This document shows, in pieces, positions 38,055-49,224 of a stretch of 64,000 nucleotides of DNA. The notes beneath the pieces are model-generated. The model saw only the letters and a program-made list of their open reading frames with translations, did not search any database and had not been told where the DNA came from. The DNA is from Bettongia penicillata ogilbyi. Its lineage: Eukaryota; Chordata; Mammalia; Diprotodontia; Potoroidae. Each line of letters starts with the position of its first letter. The stretch's first letter is position 1. The stretch covers positions 2,895,182 through 2,959,181 of the forward strand of contig JAJHZJ010000808.1 in the NCBI GenBank assembly GCA_023548195.1. Direction: 5' to 3'. A program made the position numbers and the translations under genes.

Positions 38055-38960
38055 ATTTACTTTAAACATCCTTTGGGTTCAAATGAAATGAAATTCCTAT
38101 AAATTTAATGCAAATTAAAAGAACTTCCGGGTTCTGTCTCATATCTATTAGATTGGAAAAGACAGCCAGAAAAGAAAATGACAAATGTTAGGGTGCTGTC
38201 ACTTGGCAGGCACAGATGTAAACTGGTTTAGTCGTTTTAGAAAGCAATTTGGAACCACACTCCAAAAGCCACTAAATTGTTTGTAACTTTTAATTCAGCT
38301 ATACTACCATTACGCCTATACTTTCACAGGGATCAAAGAAAGAGGAAAAGGACTCATATGTATTAAAATACTTATAACAGATTTTTGTTGTGGTGATAGC
38401 AAAGAACTAGAAAGAAAGGGAGTGTCTATCAACTAAGGAGTGGCCAAATTAAAAAGATATATGAATGTAATGGAATATTACTGAATCATAAGAAATAATG
38501 AAAGGGTTGATTTCAGAGAAACCTGAGACTTGCATGAACCAATGCATAATGAAGTGAGTAGAAACAAGAAATACTTTATGCAGTTAACAACAGTACTGTA
38601 AAAAAAAAAATAACTGAAACACCTAAGAACTCTGATCAAAGTAATTACTGACCACAATTCCAGATGATATATGATGGGAAAACTATTCACTTCCTGGAAG
38701 AAGGGTTAAGGACTCAAAGTACAGAATCAGACATATTTTGGAGATGGGAAATATGTGGGTTTGTTTTGCTTCACTGTATTTATTTGTACAAGAATTGTAT
38801 TTTTCTTTTTTTCACTTGGGGAGCAAGGAAAAGCATAGCCACAAAAAAAGAAGAGGCTTACTCAGTCATTTTGTTAAATGCTAAGATAACTGCAGTTAAG
38901 GACACACAAACAAGTAAAACAGTCAGGAAAGTAATATGTTGAATACACAACTATAAAATG
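38055..38960 (+). mobile_element. Old L1 ORF2 C-terminus and 3' UTR
   Basis: The landmarks fall in the same order as at 26330: 'aatgcaaattaaaagaactt', 'aaagcaatttggaaccacac', 'gtaatggaatattactgaat', then the 3' UTR. It is diverged, with no open frame. Confidence 0.7.
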
Positions 38961-39178
38961 TAAATGGAAAGAACCACAAAACAATTAAAAGTGAATTTTA
39001 TTTAAGAATGCAAAAATTAAAAATAAGCAAGGATCCAAGTTAGAGATATAAGAAGATACCCCAACCCCACTTCTTCAAAGAGATGGGAAGAAGTTCATAA
39101 ATATGGAACTTTATGTATATTTTCAGTGTTTTTCAATGTATTGATCAGTGTTGTCAACATTTTTCTTCATCATTTTTT

Positions 39179-39195
39179 AAAAAATATTTGTCACG
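39179..39195. repeat. Target-site duplication, left (half-L1 copy 4)
   Basis: The 17-mer AAAAAATATTTGTCACG occurs here and at 42120-42136. It is preceded by TTTTTT, so the nick lies at TTTT/AAAA, the canonical L1 endonuclease site. Confidence 0.93.
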
Positions 39196-40009
39196 GGGCG
39201 GAGTCAAGATGGCGGAGTAGAAAGACGCACATTTATGAGCTCTGAACCCCACAGCCCATAGAACTAATGTAAAAAGAGATCCCCATAAATTCTGGACCAC
39301 TGAAAGGTATGCAGAAACAGAGTGGAAGAGATTTCCGTTCCAGAGAGCCCTGGAGAGCCATCCCCAGGGTCCGAAGCACCCCAGAAAGCGGACCCCATCC
39401 CAGCGCTGCCCTGGCTGCAGCCCCAGAGAAGCTGACCCGAGCAGGCTTCAGGGACGGAACCTCCGGCAGCCGGAAAAGTCCCTCCGCCCACAGAAGCTAC
39501 AGGTCAGTGAGAGAGACGGCTGGGCTGGAGGAGGGGAGCGGAGTGTCTCCATGACTCAGGCCCCCTCCGGAGGAAGCGGCGGCGGCAGAGGCAGGGGCGG
39601 CAGAGGCAGCAGCTGCGGCTGGCCCGGGACTCCCCCAGCAGCAGGCAGGAGCTTCATTACTGAAAGTCTCTGCATAAACAACCTGAGGGAGCTGAGCCTG
39701 GGAGACAGCCCTGCCCCACCCCACTCCATTACTGAAGGCCTCTGCATAAAGCCCCTGAGGGAACTGAGCCTGGGAGGCGGGCCCCCCACCCCACCCCCAC
39801 CCGCTCCATTCTTGAAGGTCTCTGCATAAAGCCCTGAGGGAGCTGAGCCTGGGAGGCGGCCCTGCCCCCACCCCAGCACCAGAACTAAAGCTCACATTGA
39901 TTAGCAGCCGCACGCGGAAAGCCCATTTGAATCTCAGACCCAAAGCACTAGCTGGGCGGATCTAGGCGGGGGTGGACAGGAATCTCAGAAGTCAAGTAAC
40001 TGGCTGGGA
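39196..40009 (+). promoter_or_regulatory. Half-L1 5' UTR with tandem monomers
   Basis: The first bases contain caagatggcgg, a YY1-like site. The next 800 bp are strongly G+C and CpG enriched. Three direct copies of a 72-80 bp unit start at 39652, 39724 and 39804; each has the order ctccattactgaag, ctctgcataaa, ctgagggagctgagcctggg. Other copies in the window carry one unit. Promoter function is inferred. Confidence 0.6.
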
Positions 40010-40011
40010 AA

Positions 40012-41104
40012 ATGCCTAGAAAAGGGAAGAAAAATAAGACTATAGAGAGTTTTTTCGAACAGATGCAAATGATCCCAACTTTCAGATTTGATGATGAGGA
40101 CATATTCTTGCCATCAGGGAAAGATGTGGGTGGGCGGGGCCTCAGTACCCCAGACATCCCAGGGGGATGTCGGGTGGGCTCAGGCCTTGGAAGAGCTCAA
40201 AAAGGATTTTGAAAAGCAAGTTAGACAGGTGGAGGAAAAACTGGGAAGACAAATGAGATGCAAGAAAAGTATGAAAAACGAGTCAATACCTTGGTAAAGG
40301 AGACCCAAAAAAATGCTGAAGAAAATAACACATTGAAAATAACACTCAATTGGCAAAAGAGGTTCAAAAAGCCAATGAGGAGAAGAATGCTTTCAAAAGC
40401 AGAATTAGCCAAATGGAAAAAGAGGTTCAAAAGCTCACTGAACATAACAGTTCTCTCAAAATTAGAATGGAACAGATGGAGGCTAATGACTTTACGAGAA
40501 ACCAAGAAATCACCAAACAAAAGCAAAAGAATGAAAAAATGGAAGAGAATGTGAAATATCTCATGGGAAAAACAACTGACCTGGAAAATAGATCCAGGAG
40601 AGACAATTTAAAATTATGGGACTACCTGAAAGTCATGATCAAAAAAAGAGCCTAGATATCACCTTCCATGAAATTATCAAGGAAAACTGCCCTGACATTC
40701 TACAACCAGAGGACAAAATAAGTATTGAAAGAATCCATCGATCACCACCTGAAAGAGATCCAAAAAGAGAAACTCCTAGGAACATTGTGGCCAAATTCCA
40801 GAACTCCCAGGTCAAGGAGAAAATCTTGCAAGCAGCTAGAAAGAAACAATTCCAGTATTGTGGAAATACAATCAGGATAACTCAAGATCTAGCAGCTTCT
40901 ACATTAAGGGATCAAAGGGTGTGGAACAGGATATTCCAGAAGTCAAAGGAACTAGGACTCAAACCAAGAATCACCTACCCAGCTAAACTGAGCATAATAC
41001 TTCAGGGGAAAATATGGTCTTTCAATGAAACAGAGGACTTTCAATCATTCTTGATGAAAAGACCAGAGCTGAAAAGAAAATTTGACTTTCAAACACAAGA
41101 ATGA
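40012..41104 (+). pseudogene. Half-L1 ORF1 pseudogene (copy 4)
   Basis: It starts MPRKGKKNKTIESFFEQMQM, then a coiled coil, RRM (RSRRDNLK near 40590) and C-terminal domain (LKPRITYPAKLS near 40970), ending FDFQTQE. Frameshifts occur at about 40150, 40255, 40340 and 40612. The downstream 162-codon piece (40616-41104) is the longest intact part. Confidence 0.88.
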
Positions 41105-41697
41105 GAAGAAGCATGAAAAAGTAAACAGCAAAGAGAAGTCTTAAGGGATTTACCAGAAGTGAACTGTTTACATTCCTACATGGAAAGACAATATTTGTAA
41201 CTCTTAAAACTTTTCAGTATCTGGGTAGTTGGTGGGACCACACACACACACATGTACACGCATGCACGCACACACACATTCACATATGCACAAACATACA
41301 GAGACAGAGAGCACAGAGTGAATTGAATAGGATGGGACCAAATCTTAAAAGAAATTAAGGTAAATGGTGAGAGAGAAATGTAGTGGGAGGAAAGAAGGTG
41401 AAATGGAATGGGGTAATTATATGTCATTTAAGAGGCAAAGAGGAGACTTTTTAGTGGAGGGAAAAAGAGGAGAGCTGTGAAAAAAAAACAAGAAGTTTAC
41501 TCTCATCACATTTGACTAAAGGAAGGAAAAAAATGCACACTCATTTTGGTATGAAAACCTATCTTACAGTATAGGAAAGTGGGGGAGAAGAAGATAAGCA
41601 AGGGGGGGGGGATGATGGTAGGGAGGGCAAAGGGAGGAGGGAGCAATTTGAAGTCAACACTTGGGGAGGGACAGGATCAAAAGACAGAAGAGAAACA

Positions 41698-41919
41698 ATG
41701 AGGGGCAGGGTAGGATGGAGGGTAATTCAGTTAGTCTTACACAACACGACTATCAGGGAAGTCATTTGCAAAATTACACAGATATGGCCTATATTGAATT
41801 GCCTGCCTTCCCAAAGGGAATGGGTGGGGAGGGTGGGATGGGGAGAATTTGGAACTCAAAGTTTTAGGAACAACTGTTTAGTATTGTTGTTGCTACTAGG
41901 AAAGAAGACATACAGTTAA
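41698..41919 (+). other. 73-codon conserved frame in half-L1 3' segment
   Basis: The frame starts MRGRVGWRVIQLVLHNTT and ends LGKKTYS. Frames of exactly 73 codons with the same start and stop occur at 49817-50038, 55421-55642 and 56877-57098, although ORF1 in the same copies is broken. No protein family is recognised. It may be an accident of a shared young ancestor. Confidence 0.3.
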
Positions 41920-42119
41920 GGAGGAATAGAAAGTCATCTGGCCCTACAGGAGAAAAGAGAAAATGGAGACAAGAGAAGGGAGGGATGACAGAAGAGAGGG
42001 CAGATTGGAGATAGGGAAAATTAGATTGCTTGGAGTATTGGGGTGGGGGGAGGGGATAAAAGGGGAGAAAATTTGGAACCCAAAATTTTGTGAAAATGAA
42101 TGTAAAAAGTTAAATAAAT

Positions 42120-42136
42120 AAAAAATATTTGTCACG
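42120..42136. repeat. Target-site duplication, right (half-L1 copy 4)
   Basis: Exact partner of 39179-39195, directly after the A-rich tail 'ttaaataaataaaa'. Confidence 0.93.
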
Positions 42137-43130
42137 AGGGAAAACTATTTAGGGAAGAAAGATAATAGGAGAAATTCTGACAATGTATGAACAAAAGATA
42201 TCAACCAAATTTTTTTTAAAAGCAGGCAGCATGTTGAATTAATTCATTACATATTTTTTAACTCTAGCTATATGTAATCAAGATTCATATTTTCACATCT
42301 AGTTTCCCTTTTCTTTTGTATTTTATAAATGGAAATATTAATTTTTTGGTGTTAAGTTCAGAATTTAAAAAAAAAAATTTAAAAAGGCATTCCTATAAAT
42401 TAAAATACTAAGAATTCTAATAATAATCAATTATTATTTAAATATTTTATACAATAAAAATTTTAAACTGAAATGAGAACCTATTTCTAATTTGCTATTG
42501 TTATCAGTTACCTAATCTCTAAACAGAACAATCAGGGAATTCACTTTTCCTTTAGCTCATTAAAATCATATTTTCAAAGGAACATCATACTAAAGGGGGA
42601 AAAGCTTTTTTAATAGCCTCAAGACCTCACCTTGAAACTTTACATATATCATGTGAAACAGAGATCAAGAGTGGCAACAGGCAAGATACACTACAAATGA
42701 AAGAGAAGTATATTTATGGCCCTTTCAGTATGAGAACAGGAAAGAATACTTGTGGGGGAGGGGAAACTGGATCATCTCTAACATATCCTTCCTTTCAGGG
42801 GTCAACGCTTGAGGAAATATAGAGCATATTTCCACACACTGTATTTTTACATACAGTAATTCTTTAGGATAAAGTTCTACATTGTATTGGCTGGACAAAG
42901 AAGATTTTGCAAACTGTATATTTTTTCTACACAATCAGCAACTGGGAATAAATTACTTTCAAATGAAAAATCCAATGTGATCCTGGGTTTTATATTTATT
43001 ACAAACATTTTCCCTAAATCCTTTAGCTGATTTCTTTAAATTCTACGCACACTTCTATATTTAATGTTGGGGGGGGAAAGTCAAATCTTTTAGTGTTTTT
43101 CTATTACTGTGGTTATTCTTTTTAGTGTGT
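42137..43130. other. Unassigned intronic sequence
   Basis: This is AT-rich DNA that flanked the half-L1 insertion site. No repeat or gene is recognised. Confidence 0.4.
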
Positions 43131-43132
43131 GA

Positions 43133-43420
43133 TCATCTGAGCTGATGGTGATAGTCTGAGAAAGGTAGGCTTTGTTCTAACAGTTTATTTGTTGAATTCT
43201 TAGAGCTATTTTGATATCTGTATTTGTGACAAGATTTGGTATCTCCTAGCTTCTGAAAAATACTGAGCTTCTTATGTATAATTTTAGCTACCAGGTTGTA
43301 TCTTGCTAAATGTTGAGTAGAAAATTTTTTTTTGCAACCTATAAATGCAGTGTTACAGTTTCTACAATGTCCTTGCATAATATGTATCGATCACAAAGTG
43401 TGGGTTTCTTAAATAAATTA
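43133..43420 (-). pseudogene. Possible R2/R4-type LINE endonuclease remnant
   Basis: An 81-codon minus-strand frame contains QHLARYNLVAKIIHKKLSI, then CHKYRYQNSSKNSTNKLLEQ. This resembles the C-terminal region of LINEs with a restriction-enzyme-like endonuclease, where a His/Cys zinc motif is followed by 'ARHN.VA..IH', a YYKY block and a 'YWDR' block. After the frame ends, a KKN-type block continues in degraded form. The call is from pattern memory only. Confidence 0.35.
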
Positions 43421-43423
43421 AAT

Positions 43424-43540
43424 TACAAAGCATTTACTAAATAGTCACTATGTGCTGGGCACTGTGCCAAATGCTAAGAATACAAAAAGAAGCTCCAGTC
43501 CTCAAGAAGCACACTTTCAAATAGGGGAAGTTAAATGAAA
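43424..43540 (+). repeat. L2/CR1-like relic
   Basis: The segment reads 'aagcatttactaaatagtca ... tgtgctgggcactgtgccaa ... caagaagcacactttcaaat', same family as 1240. Confidence 0.5.
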
Positions 43541-44481
43541 AAAGTGATCTAGAGTGGGAAGTGGGAGGCAACGTTAAACCTTAAGGATATTCTTATAGAA
43601 AATCCTTCTATAATTTTTGATAGAGGTACCTTGTTATTAAATAGTCATCATAGATCTCTACCTCCACCTTTCTATAAACAAATAGAAAGTTGCTCTCCTG
43701 CATGACCCAGGCATTTAAAAAATGTTTCTTTGATAATATATTGTTGGCTTATTTCATATTTATATCACCTAGGATGGGCCTTTTGATTCGACTGGTGTAT
43801 CTAAGCTATTCCATAGGCTCTATCTGAAGGTAAATCACATTTGGTTACATTTGATGAGTCCAATAGCAAACATCTATTGTAAGCCTTTACTATTTCTGAC
43901 TGAAGTAATACCTGAATCTATTTCTCATATCCTCTGAGAATGTTTATCAATCCCCTTCTTCTTTTCTGATGTCAATCTTTCTATAGTATCCTAGGTTGGT
44001 GGGCCCTGTATTTCCTTAATATTATATGAATTTTTGTTCAGGTAACTTCCATATCTATTATGGCCCATTTTATATGTTCAAAAATGTGAATTAATATTGC
44101 TGTTAAATGAGTGATGATTGCTTTAAATGGCTTCTTTCCATTAAGATTTTTAAAAGCCATAGGTGTAGAAGTAAAGCTAAGGCTTTGCATTAAAAGTAGT
44201 CAAAAAAGTCAATACAAATATGATAGCACTTTGCGGTAGTTTATTCAATAATTATCAAATCAATAACAAGTCATTTACACTCCTCTTCAACAAACACTTT
44301 CTGCGCCTCAGTCAATACAGATGTGATCCCTCTGGCAATCAGGCAATAATGCCAAAATCTATTGGTATGGGACTATTTCCTCAAGAGTGGAGATGGATGC
44401 CCTACTTTATATGTGGGGCAAAGTGAAGTTGAGGATTGGGAAAATCAACAGTTTCTTCAGTCTTCTTTGGGATTCCTCTAG
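43541..44481. other. Unassigned, possibly old LTR-type repeat
   Basis: No family is recognised. This block and 45570-46320 flank a dated insertion and were once contiguous, so they may be one older element. Confidence 0.3.
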
Positions 44482-45569
44482 CTTCAGGTCTTCTTCCTTT
44501 GGTTTTGTTTTATAATTTCTTGATTCTTCATAAAGTCATTAGCTTCCATCTGCTCCATTCTAATCTTTAAGGAATTATTTTCTTCAGTGAGCTTTTGGAC
44601 ATCCTTTTCCACCTGGCCAATTTTGCTTTTTAAGATATTCTTCGACTCATTGGCTTTTTGGATCTCTTTTGCCATTTGGGTTAGTCTATCTTTAAGGTAT
44701 TGTGTTCTTCAGCAATTTTGGAGGGGGGCCTCCTTTAGCAAGCTGTTAACTCATTTTTCTTGATTTTCTTGCATCACTCTCATTTCTCTTCCCAATTTTT
44801 ACTCTACTTCTTTTACTTGCTTTTCAAAATCCTTTTTGAACTTTTTTATGTCCTGAGACCAATTCATATTTTTCTTGGAGGCTTTGGATATAGGTACTTT
44901 GATATTTTTTTTTTGTCTTTTTCCATTTGTATATTTTGGTCTTCCTTATTCCCAAAATAAGATGCTATAAATTCTTTTCCCAGTTTTTGCTATTTCTCCA
45001 GTCATTTATTTGACTTCTGAGCTGTTAAGGTTCTCTGCTTCCAGTGGGGTTAGGGGGGTTGTACTGTCAACCACTCAATCCCCCCACAATCCAGAAACAG
45101 TCTCCCGACTCTGCTGCTACTGCTACTGCAGCAGGCTCCTCTGCCTCCTCTACGACCCTGGGGCTGGAGCCAGACCACTCTACTCTCTCATACAGGTCCA
45201 AAAGGTTTTTCTATTGACTTTCCAATTTGTCCTCAGAGTTTTGGGGTAGTGTGATCTGGAAACTGCCACAAATACCAGACATTCAGTCCCCTCATGGACT
45301 GCTCAGGTTCTCTCTGTGCTGGCACGGCCGACACTGGACTGTGCTCTGCTTTCAGCACAGTGAGAGAGACACTTTCTGTTGACCTTTCAGGCTGTCTTGG
45401 GCTAGAGATTTGCTTCACTCTGTCATTCCATAGGTTCTGCAGCCCCAGAATTTGTTTAGAGTTATTTTTTACAGGTTTTGGCTGGACTTGCAGAAAGAGC
45501 TCTAGCAAGTCTCTGCTTCTACTCTGTCATCTTGGCTCCATCCCCTACCCCCACCTTCAGGTCTTCTTC
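44482..45569 (-). mobile_element. 5'-complete, 3'-truncated L1/half-L1 insertion (copy 9)
   Basis: A perfect 15-bp duplication, CTTCAGGTCTTCTTC, lies at 44482-44496 and 45555-45569. Between them, on the minus strand, the element starts at 45546 with the family 5' end (ggatggagccaagatgacag), has a 5' UTR, and then ORF1 coiled coil (MAKEIQKANESKNILKSK near 44675). It stops abruptly inside ORF1 at 44497 after KNQEIIKQNQ. There is no 3' UTR and no poly(A) tail. Confidence 0.85.
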
Positions 45570-47589
45570 AAGCTTCAAATTGCTTTGGGTGCTTCTGGCT
45601 TCTTTAAGGAGGAAATTGGATCAAATCAACTGCACTTCAGATTGGTGAAGGAAAAGACTACAGAAAGATATGAAGGGAGCTGGCAGTCTTTATCATGTCA
45701 CTATCTTCAGCTTGTTACACTAGAGTCTTTGGGGAATTTCCCTTTGGGTGAGATCAAGTATTCCCTCTTTTGGTTGAAATGAGTTATTTCCCCTTCCAAA
45801 GGGAAAGTTCTTTCACTCTATTGTCTGGTGTATACATCCTCCTATGTTTACTTTCTTTGATTTCTGTTTTGCTACCAATTCAGATAAATGGGCTTTCTTT
45901 ACTAATCTTTATGTGTGTTCATTGTGAAATTGGTATTTAGATATATAGTGTGGGATCCTCCTTCCCTTCCTAAAAATGACAAAATACCAGAAAGCAGATT
46001 AAATTACATGCCCTAGAACTAATGATATTTAAGGGAACAGATACATATCACTCTAGTCGAGTACCCCTTCTCTCTGAGAGGACTCCAACCTTCTGCTTCC
46101 CCTCCTGGCAAGAATGAAAGTCTCTCTTGTGGAGAGAAGAGACTAGTAAATTTCCTTGGATGGCATTGCCATTACACTTCCTGTAGGCTCCTGGAATAGA
46201 TAGATGAAAGGTTGGGCTTTGAAGGGGCAACTGTTATCATTTGTTGAAACTATAAATGCAAACCCCATTTTGGTAGATACTTTCCTAAGCAGAATAAACA
46301 TTTGTATTAAGCACAGTTTAATTTAATTTTTTTTTGCTTATCTTTAAGAGTTAATCATTTTATTTGAAGTATAGCTGCTTGTAGCTTCATAAATTTGTGG
46401 GCCAAAAATTCCACAAGCTTTTTTTCCCTGTATAACTTTTTCAAAAGGCTTTCTCCTTTCCCTCTCTCCCTGCAAGTAGTTTCTGTCACAATAATTCTCA
46501 GGATATTTACTGATCTCTAAGATGAAGCAGCTGTATATTCACTGTATAAAATACTTAGTTTAATTTGAAGAACTAGCCCTATTACAGGTTTTCCCCTGGC
46601 AACAAGTTCCCACATCTGAGGTTTCTGAGAATCTTAAATATGTACTGTAACTGAGTTATCTCAAAGCATGAGCATGGAAAAGCCAGACATATGTATTCTG
46701 GTCTATTAGAGTTCTTAAATTTTCAAGAACACTGGAGAATCAGGGTCTCACTGAGAAGCAAGTCAGAAGCAGAGATTTTTCTTTATAAGAACAATTCAGT
46801 CTCAAATTACCTTGCTGTCAAAGACTCATCAAACAACCCTCACATAGATACTGGCACTAGTATTAGAACAAAGAATGTTGACAGAGTAATAGTCCCATAA
46901 TGCAAACAATATCTAAAAGGGCCTAGAAGCTTTCACGCTCCCTTTAATCACCATTAATACAAGATCTAAATAGCTATAAAATTCATTTTCTTCAATAATT
47001 CATATCTTTCAATAAATTTTATTGGAACATAAGTAATTTGTGTGTTGAGTTTTGTTTTCACCTTTTAATGGCACTTATCACCTAACTATACATTTAAGAA
47101 ATCATTTTCTGCTAAATCTTGAGGAATGGGCAGAAGAACCTGATCACCTTTCTAATCCTTACACTTATACCCAGAAACAAAGGAATCTGTTGACACACCC
47201 ACAAAAAAATGGCAAAAGTATAAAAGAATTTTTAAAAGGCAAAATGATTCAATTTCTTCTTAAGAGTCAAAGAAATAGATTGCATTATAGAGAACTGCAG
47301 GCTCACCTTACTCAAAACTCTCATTAGCTTGAATTACCACCATTTATTAATTGATATGAATCAAATGATACAATGAAGAGAAAAAAAGAGTCTAGTCTGT
47401 AGTCTCAACCAATGAGCACTTGTCTCCTTGCCAAGGAAAACTGTATAGCAAACAAGAATAACACTTGTAGACTATAAATACATTTGTAAAATCTTACAGA
47501 GACATAAACACATATTGTAAAATCAAGATCTCTTGACCAAAAGAATTGCAAACTATCAAAATATGTTATATGAATATGTTCAGAATATG
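45570..47589. other. Unassigned intronic sequence
   Basis: About 2 kb without a family I can name. 45570-46320 may belong with 43541-44481. Open frames of 60-91 codons here have no recognisable homology. Confidence 0.3.
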
Positions 47590-48250
47590 TATAGAAATAT
47601 GTAAGCATCCTTCAAATTAATAATAAAAGAAATTAAAACAAAACTGAGGCTTTATCGCACAACGATCAAACTGATAAAAATATTCAGCACTGGAGAAGCT
47701 GTGAGAAAGCAAGCAAGTTAATAGTTTTTAAAAAGTACAATGATGAAAGGTAAGTCACTAACCTGTTTATACTTTTGACCTAGTGATACCATTACTAGGT
47801 ATTTATTTCAAAGAAGTCAAATACAGAAAGAAATGCCTCAGGTATACAAAAATATCTACGGTAGCACTTTTATAGCATCAAAAATTGCAAGCAAAGTTTG
47901 CCCCACTACTAAGGAATATCTGACTGAATTACATTATGAATCATAATAACCTATCACATAGTGCCATGGAAATGATGCATAAGAGGAACTCAAAAAAAGT
48001 ATGGGCTGTATGAACTGATGCAATGAGGGAAGCAGTGCCAAGAAGACAATAAACATAGTAATTTTAAGTACAAACACTACTGAAAGGCAGGTAAATTCCA
48101 ATTAATTGCAATAATCAATATTGGCCCCAGAGAATAGATAATGAAAGATATTTCTTCTCACCAGAGGTGAGCGGCTATGAATGTAGAATTTTGTATAAAC
48201 TGTCAGACCAAACCACAGCACTAGCTGGTTAATGTAACTTTTTTCCAAGT
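47590..48250 (+). mobile_element. Old L1 ORF2 C-terminus and 3' UTR
   Basis: The landmarks fall in L1 order: 'aaagaaattaaaacaaaact', 'actggagaagctgtgagaaa', 'tttgacctagtgataccatt', 'tgtatgaactgatgcaatga'. It is very diverged. Confidence 0.6.
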
Positions 48251-48513
48251 GAACAAGGGAGAATTCAGTTTAGAAGAGTATATCAGAGAATAGTTGTGAT
48301 ATAAAAAAGGCATCATAAAACTTTTTTAAAACCTCATGGGGGATGGCAAAATAATATAAATATTGTCACATCATTTTAAAGAAAAGTAATGCAAGGGTTG
48401 GTGGGAAGGTTTATTGAGAAGATGGTGAGTGAAGCAACAAAAGCAAACTCATCCCAAGAGCATTTAATGAGAATCTGTTAGGACTACTAACCATAAAAAA
48501 AAGCACAACAGCT

Positions 48514-49224
48514 TTCAAAAGCAGAATTAGCCAAATGGAAAAAGAGGTTCAAAAGCTCACTGAAGAGAACAGTTCTCTCAAAATTAGAATGGAACAGATG
48601 GAGTCTAATGATTTTCTGAGAAACCAAGAAATCACCAAACAAAACCAAAAGAATGAAAAGTGAAAGAGAATGTGAACTATCTCATGGGAAAAACTGACCT
48701 GGAAAATAGAACCAGGAGAGACAATTTAAAAATTATGGGACTACCTGAAAGTCATGATCAAAAAAAGAGCCTAGATATCACCTTCCATGAAATTATCAAG
48801 GAAAACTGCCCTGACATTCTACAACCAGAGGGCAAAATAAGTATTGAAAGAATCCATCGATCACCACCTGAAAGAGATCCAAAAAGAGAAACTCCTAGGA
48901 ACATTGTGGCCAAATTCCAGAACTCCCAGCTCAAGGAGAAAGTCTTGCAAGCAGCTAGAAAGAAACAATTCCAGTATTGTGGAAATACAATCAGGATAAC
49001 TCAAGATCTAGCAGCTTCTACATTAAGGGATTGAAGGGCGTGGAATAGGATATTCCAGAAGTCAAAGGAACTAGGACTCAAACCAAGAATCACCTACCCA
49101 GCTAAACTGAGCATAATACTTCAGGGGAAAATATGATCTTTCAATGAAACAGAGGACTTTCAATCATTCTTGATGAAAAGACCAGAGCTGAAAAGAAAAT
49201 TTGACTTTCAAACACAAGCATGAG
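48514..49224 (+). pseudogene. Half-L1 ORF1 C-terminal part (copy 5)
   Basis: The segment encodes the end of the coiled coil, RRM (RTRRDNLKIMGLPESH) and C-terminal domain. A TGA at 48661-48663, two in-frame codon losses nearby, and a CGA-to-TGA change near 49031 break it. The end FDFQTQA corresponds to the same family terminus as copy 3. Confidence 0.85.

Larger units (their letters stand above)
39196..42119 (+). mobile_element. Full-length half-L1 copy 4
   Basis: This 2.92 kb element is bounded by perfect 17-bp duplications. In order: 5' end gggcggagtcaagatggcgg; GC-rich 5' UTR with three tandem monomers (39652-39877); ORF1 (40012-41104); an AC/GC microsatellite (41240-41300); a purine-rich linker (41300-41720); an L1-3'-UTR-like block (41740-41890); a second 3' end (41990-42119). 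No ORF2 sequence is present anywhere, so mobility must have been provided by L1. It matches the HAL1 design. It is antisense to WDR19 in the largest intron. Confidence 0.93.

Noticed and set aside
39497..39943. 148-codon minus-strand frame rich in Pro/Ala/Ser
   Set aside because: It lies antisense to the GC-rich half-L1 5' UTR. Composition explains its length, and it is kept only as part of the ORF0-like question.
45294..45782. 162-codon plus-strand frame
   Set aside because: It runs across the antisense strand of the L1-type 5' UTR and into flanking DNA, so it is not a unit of selection.
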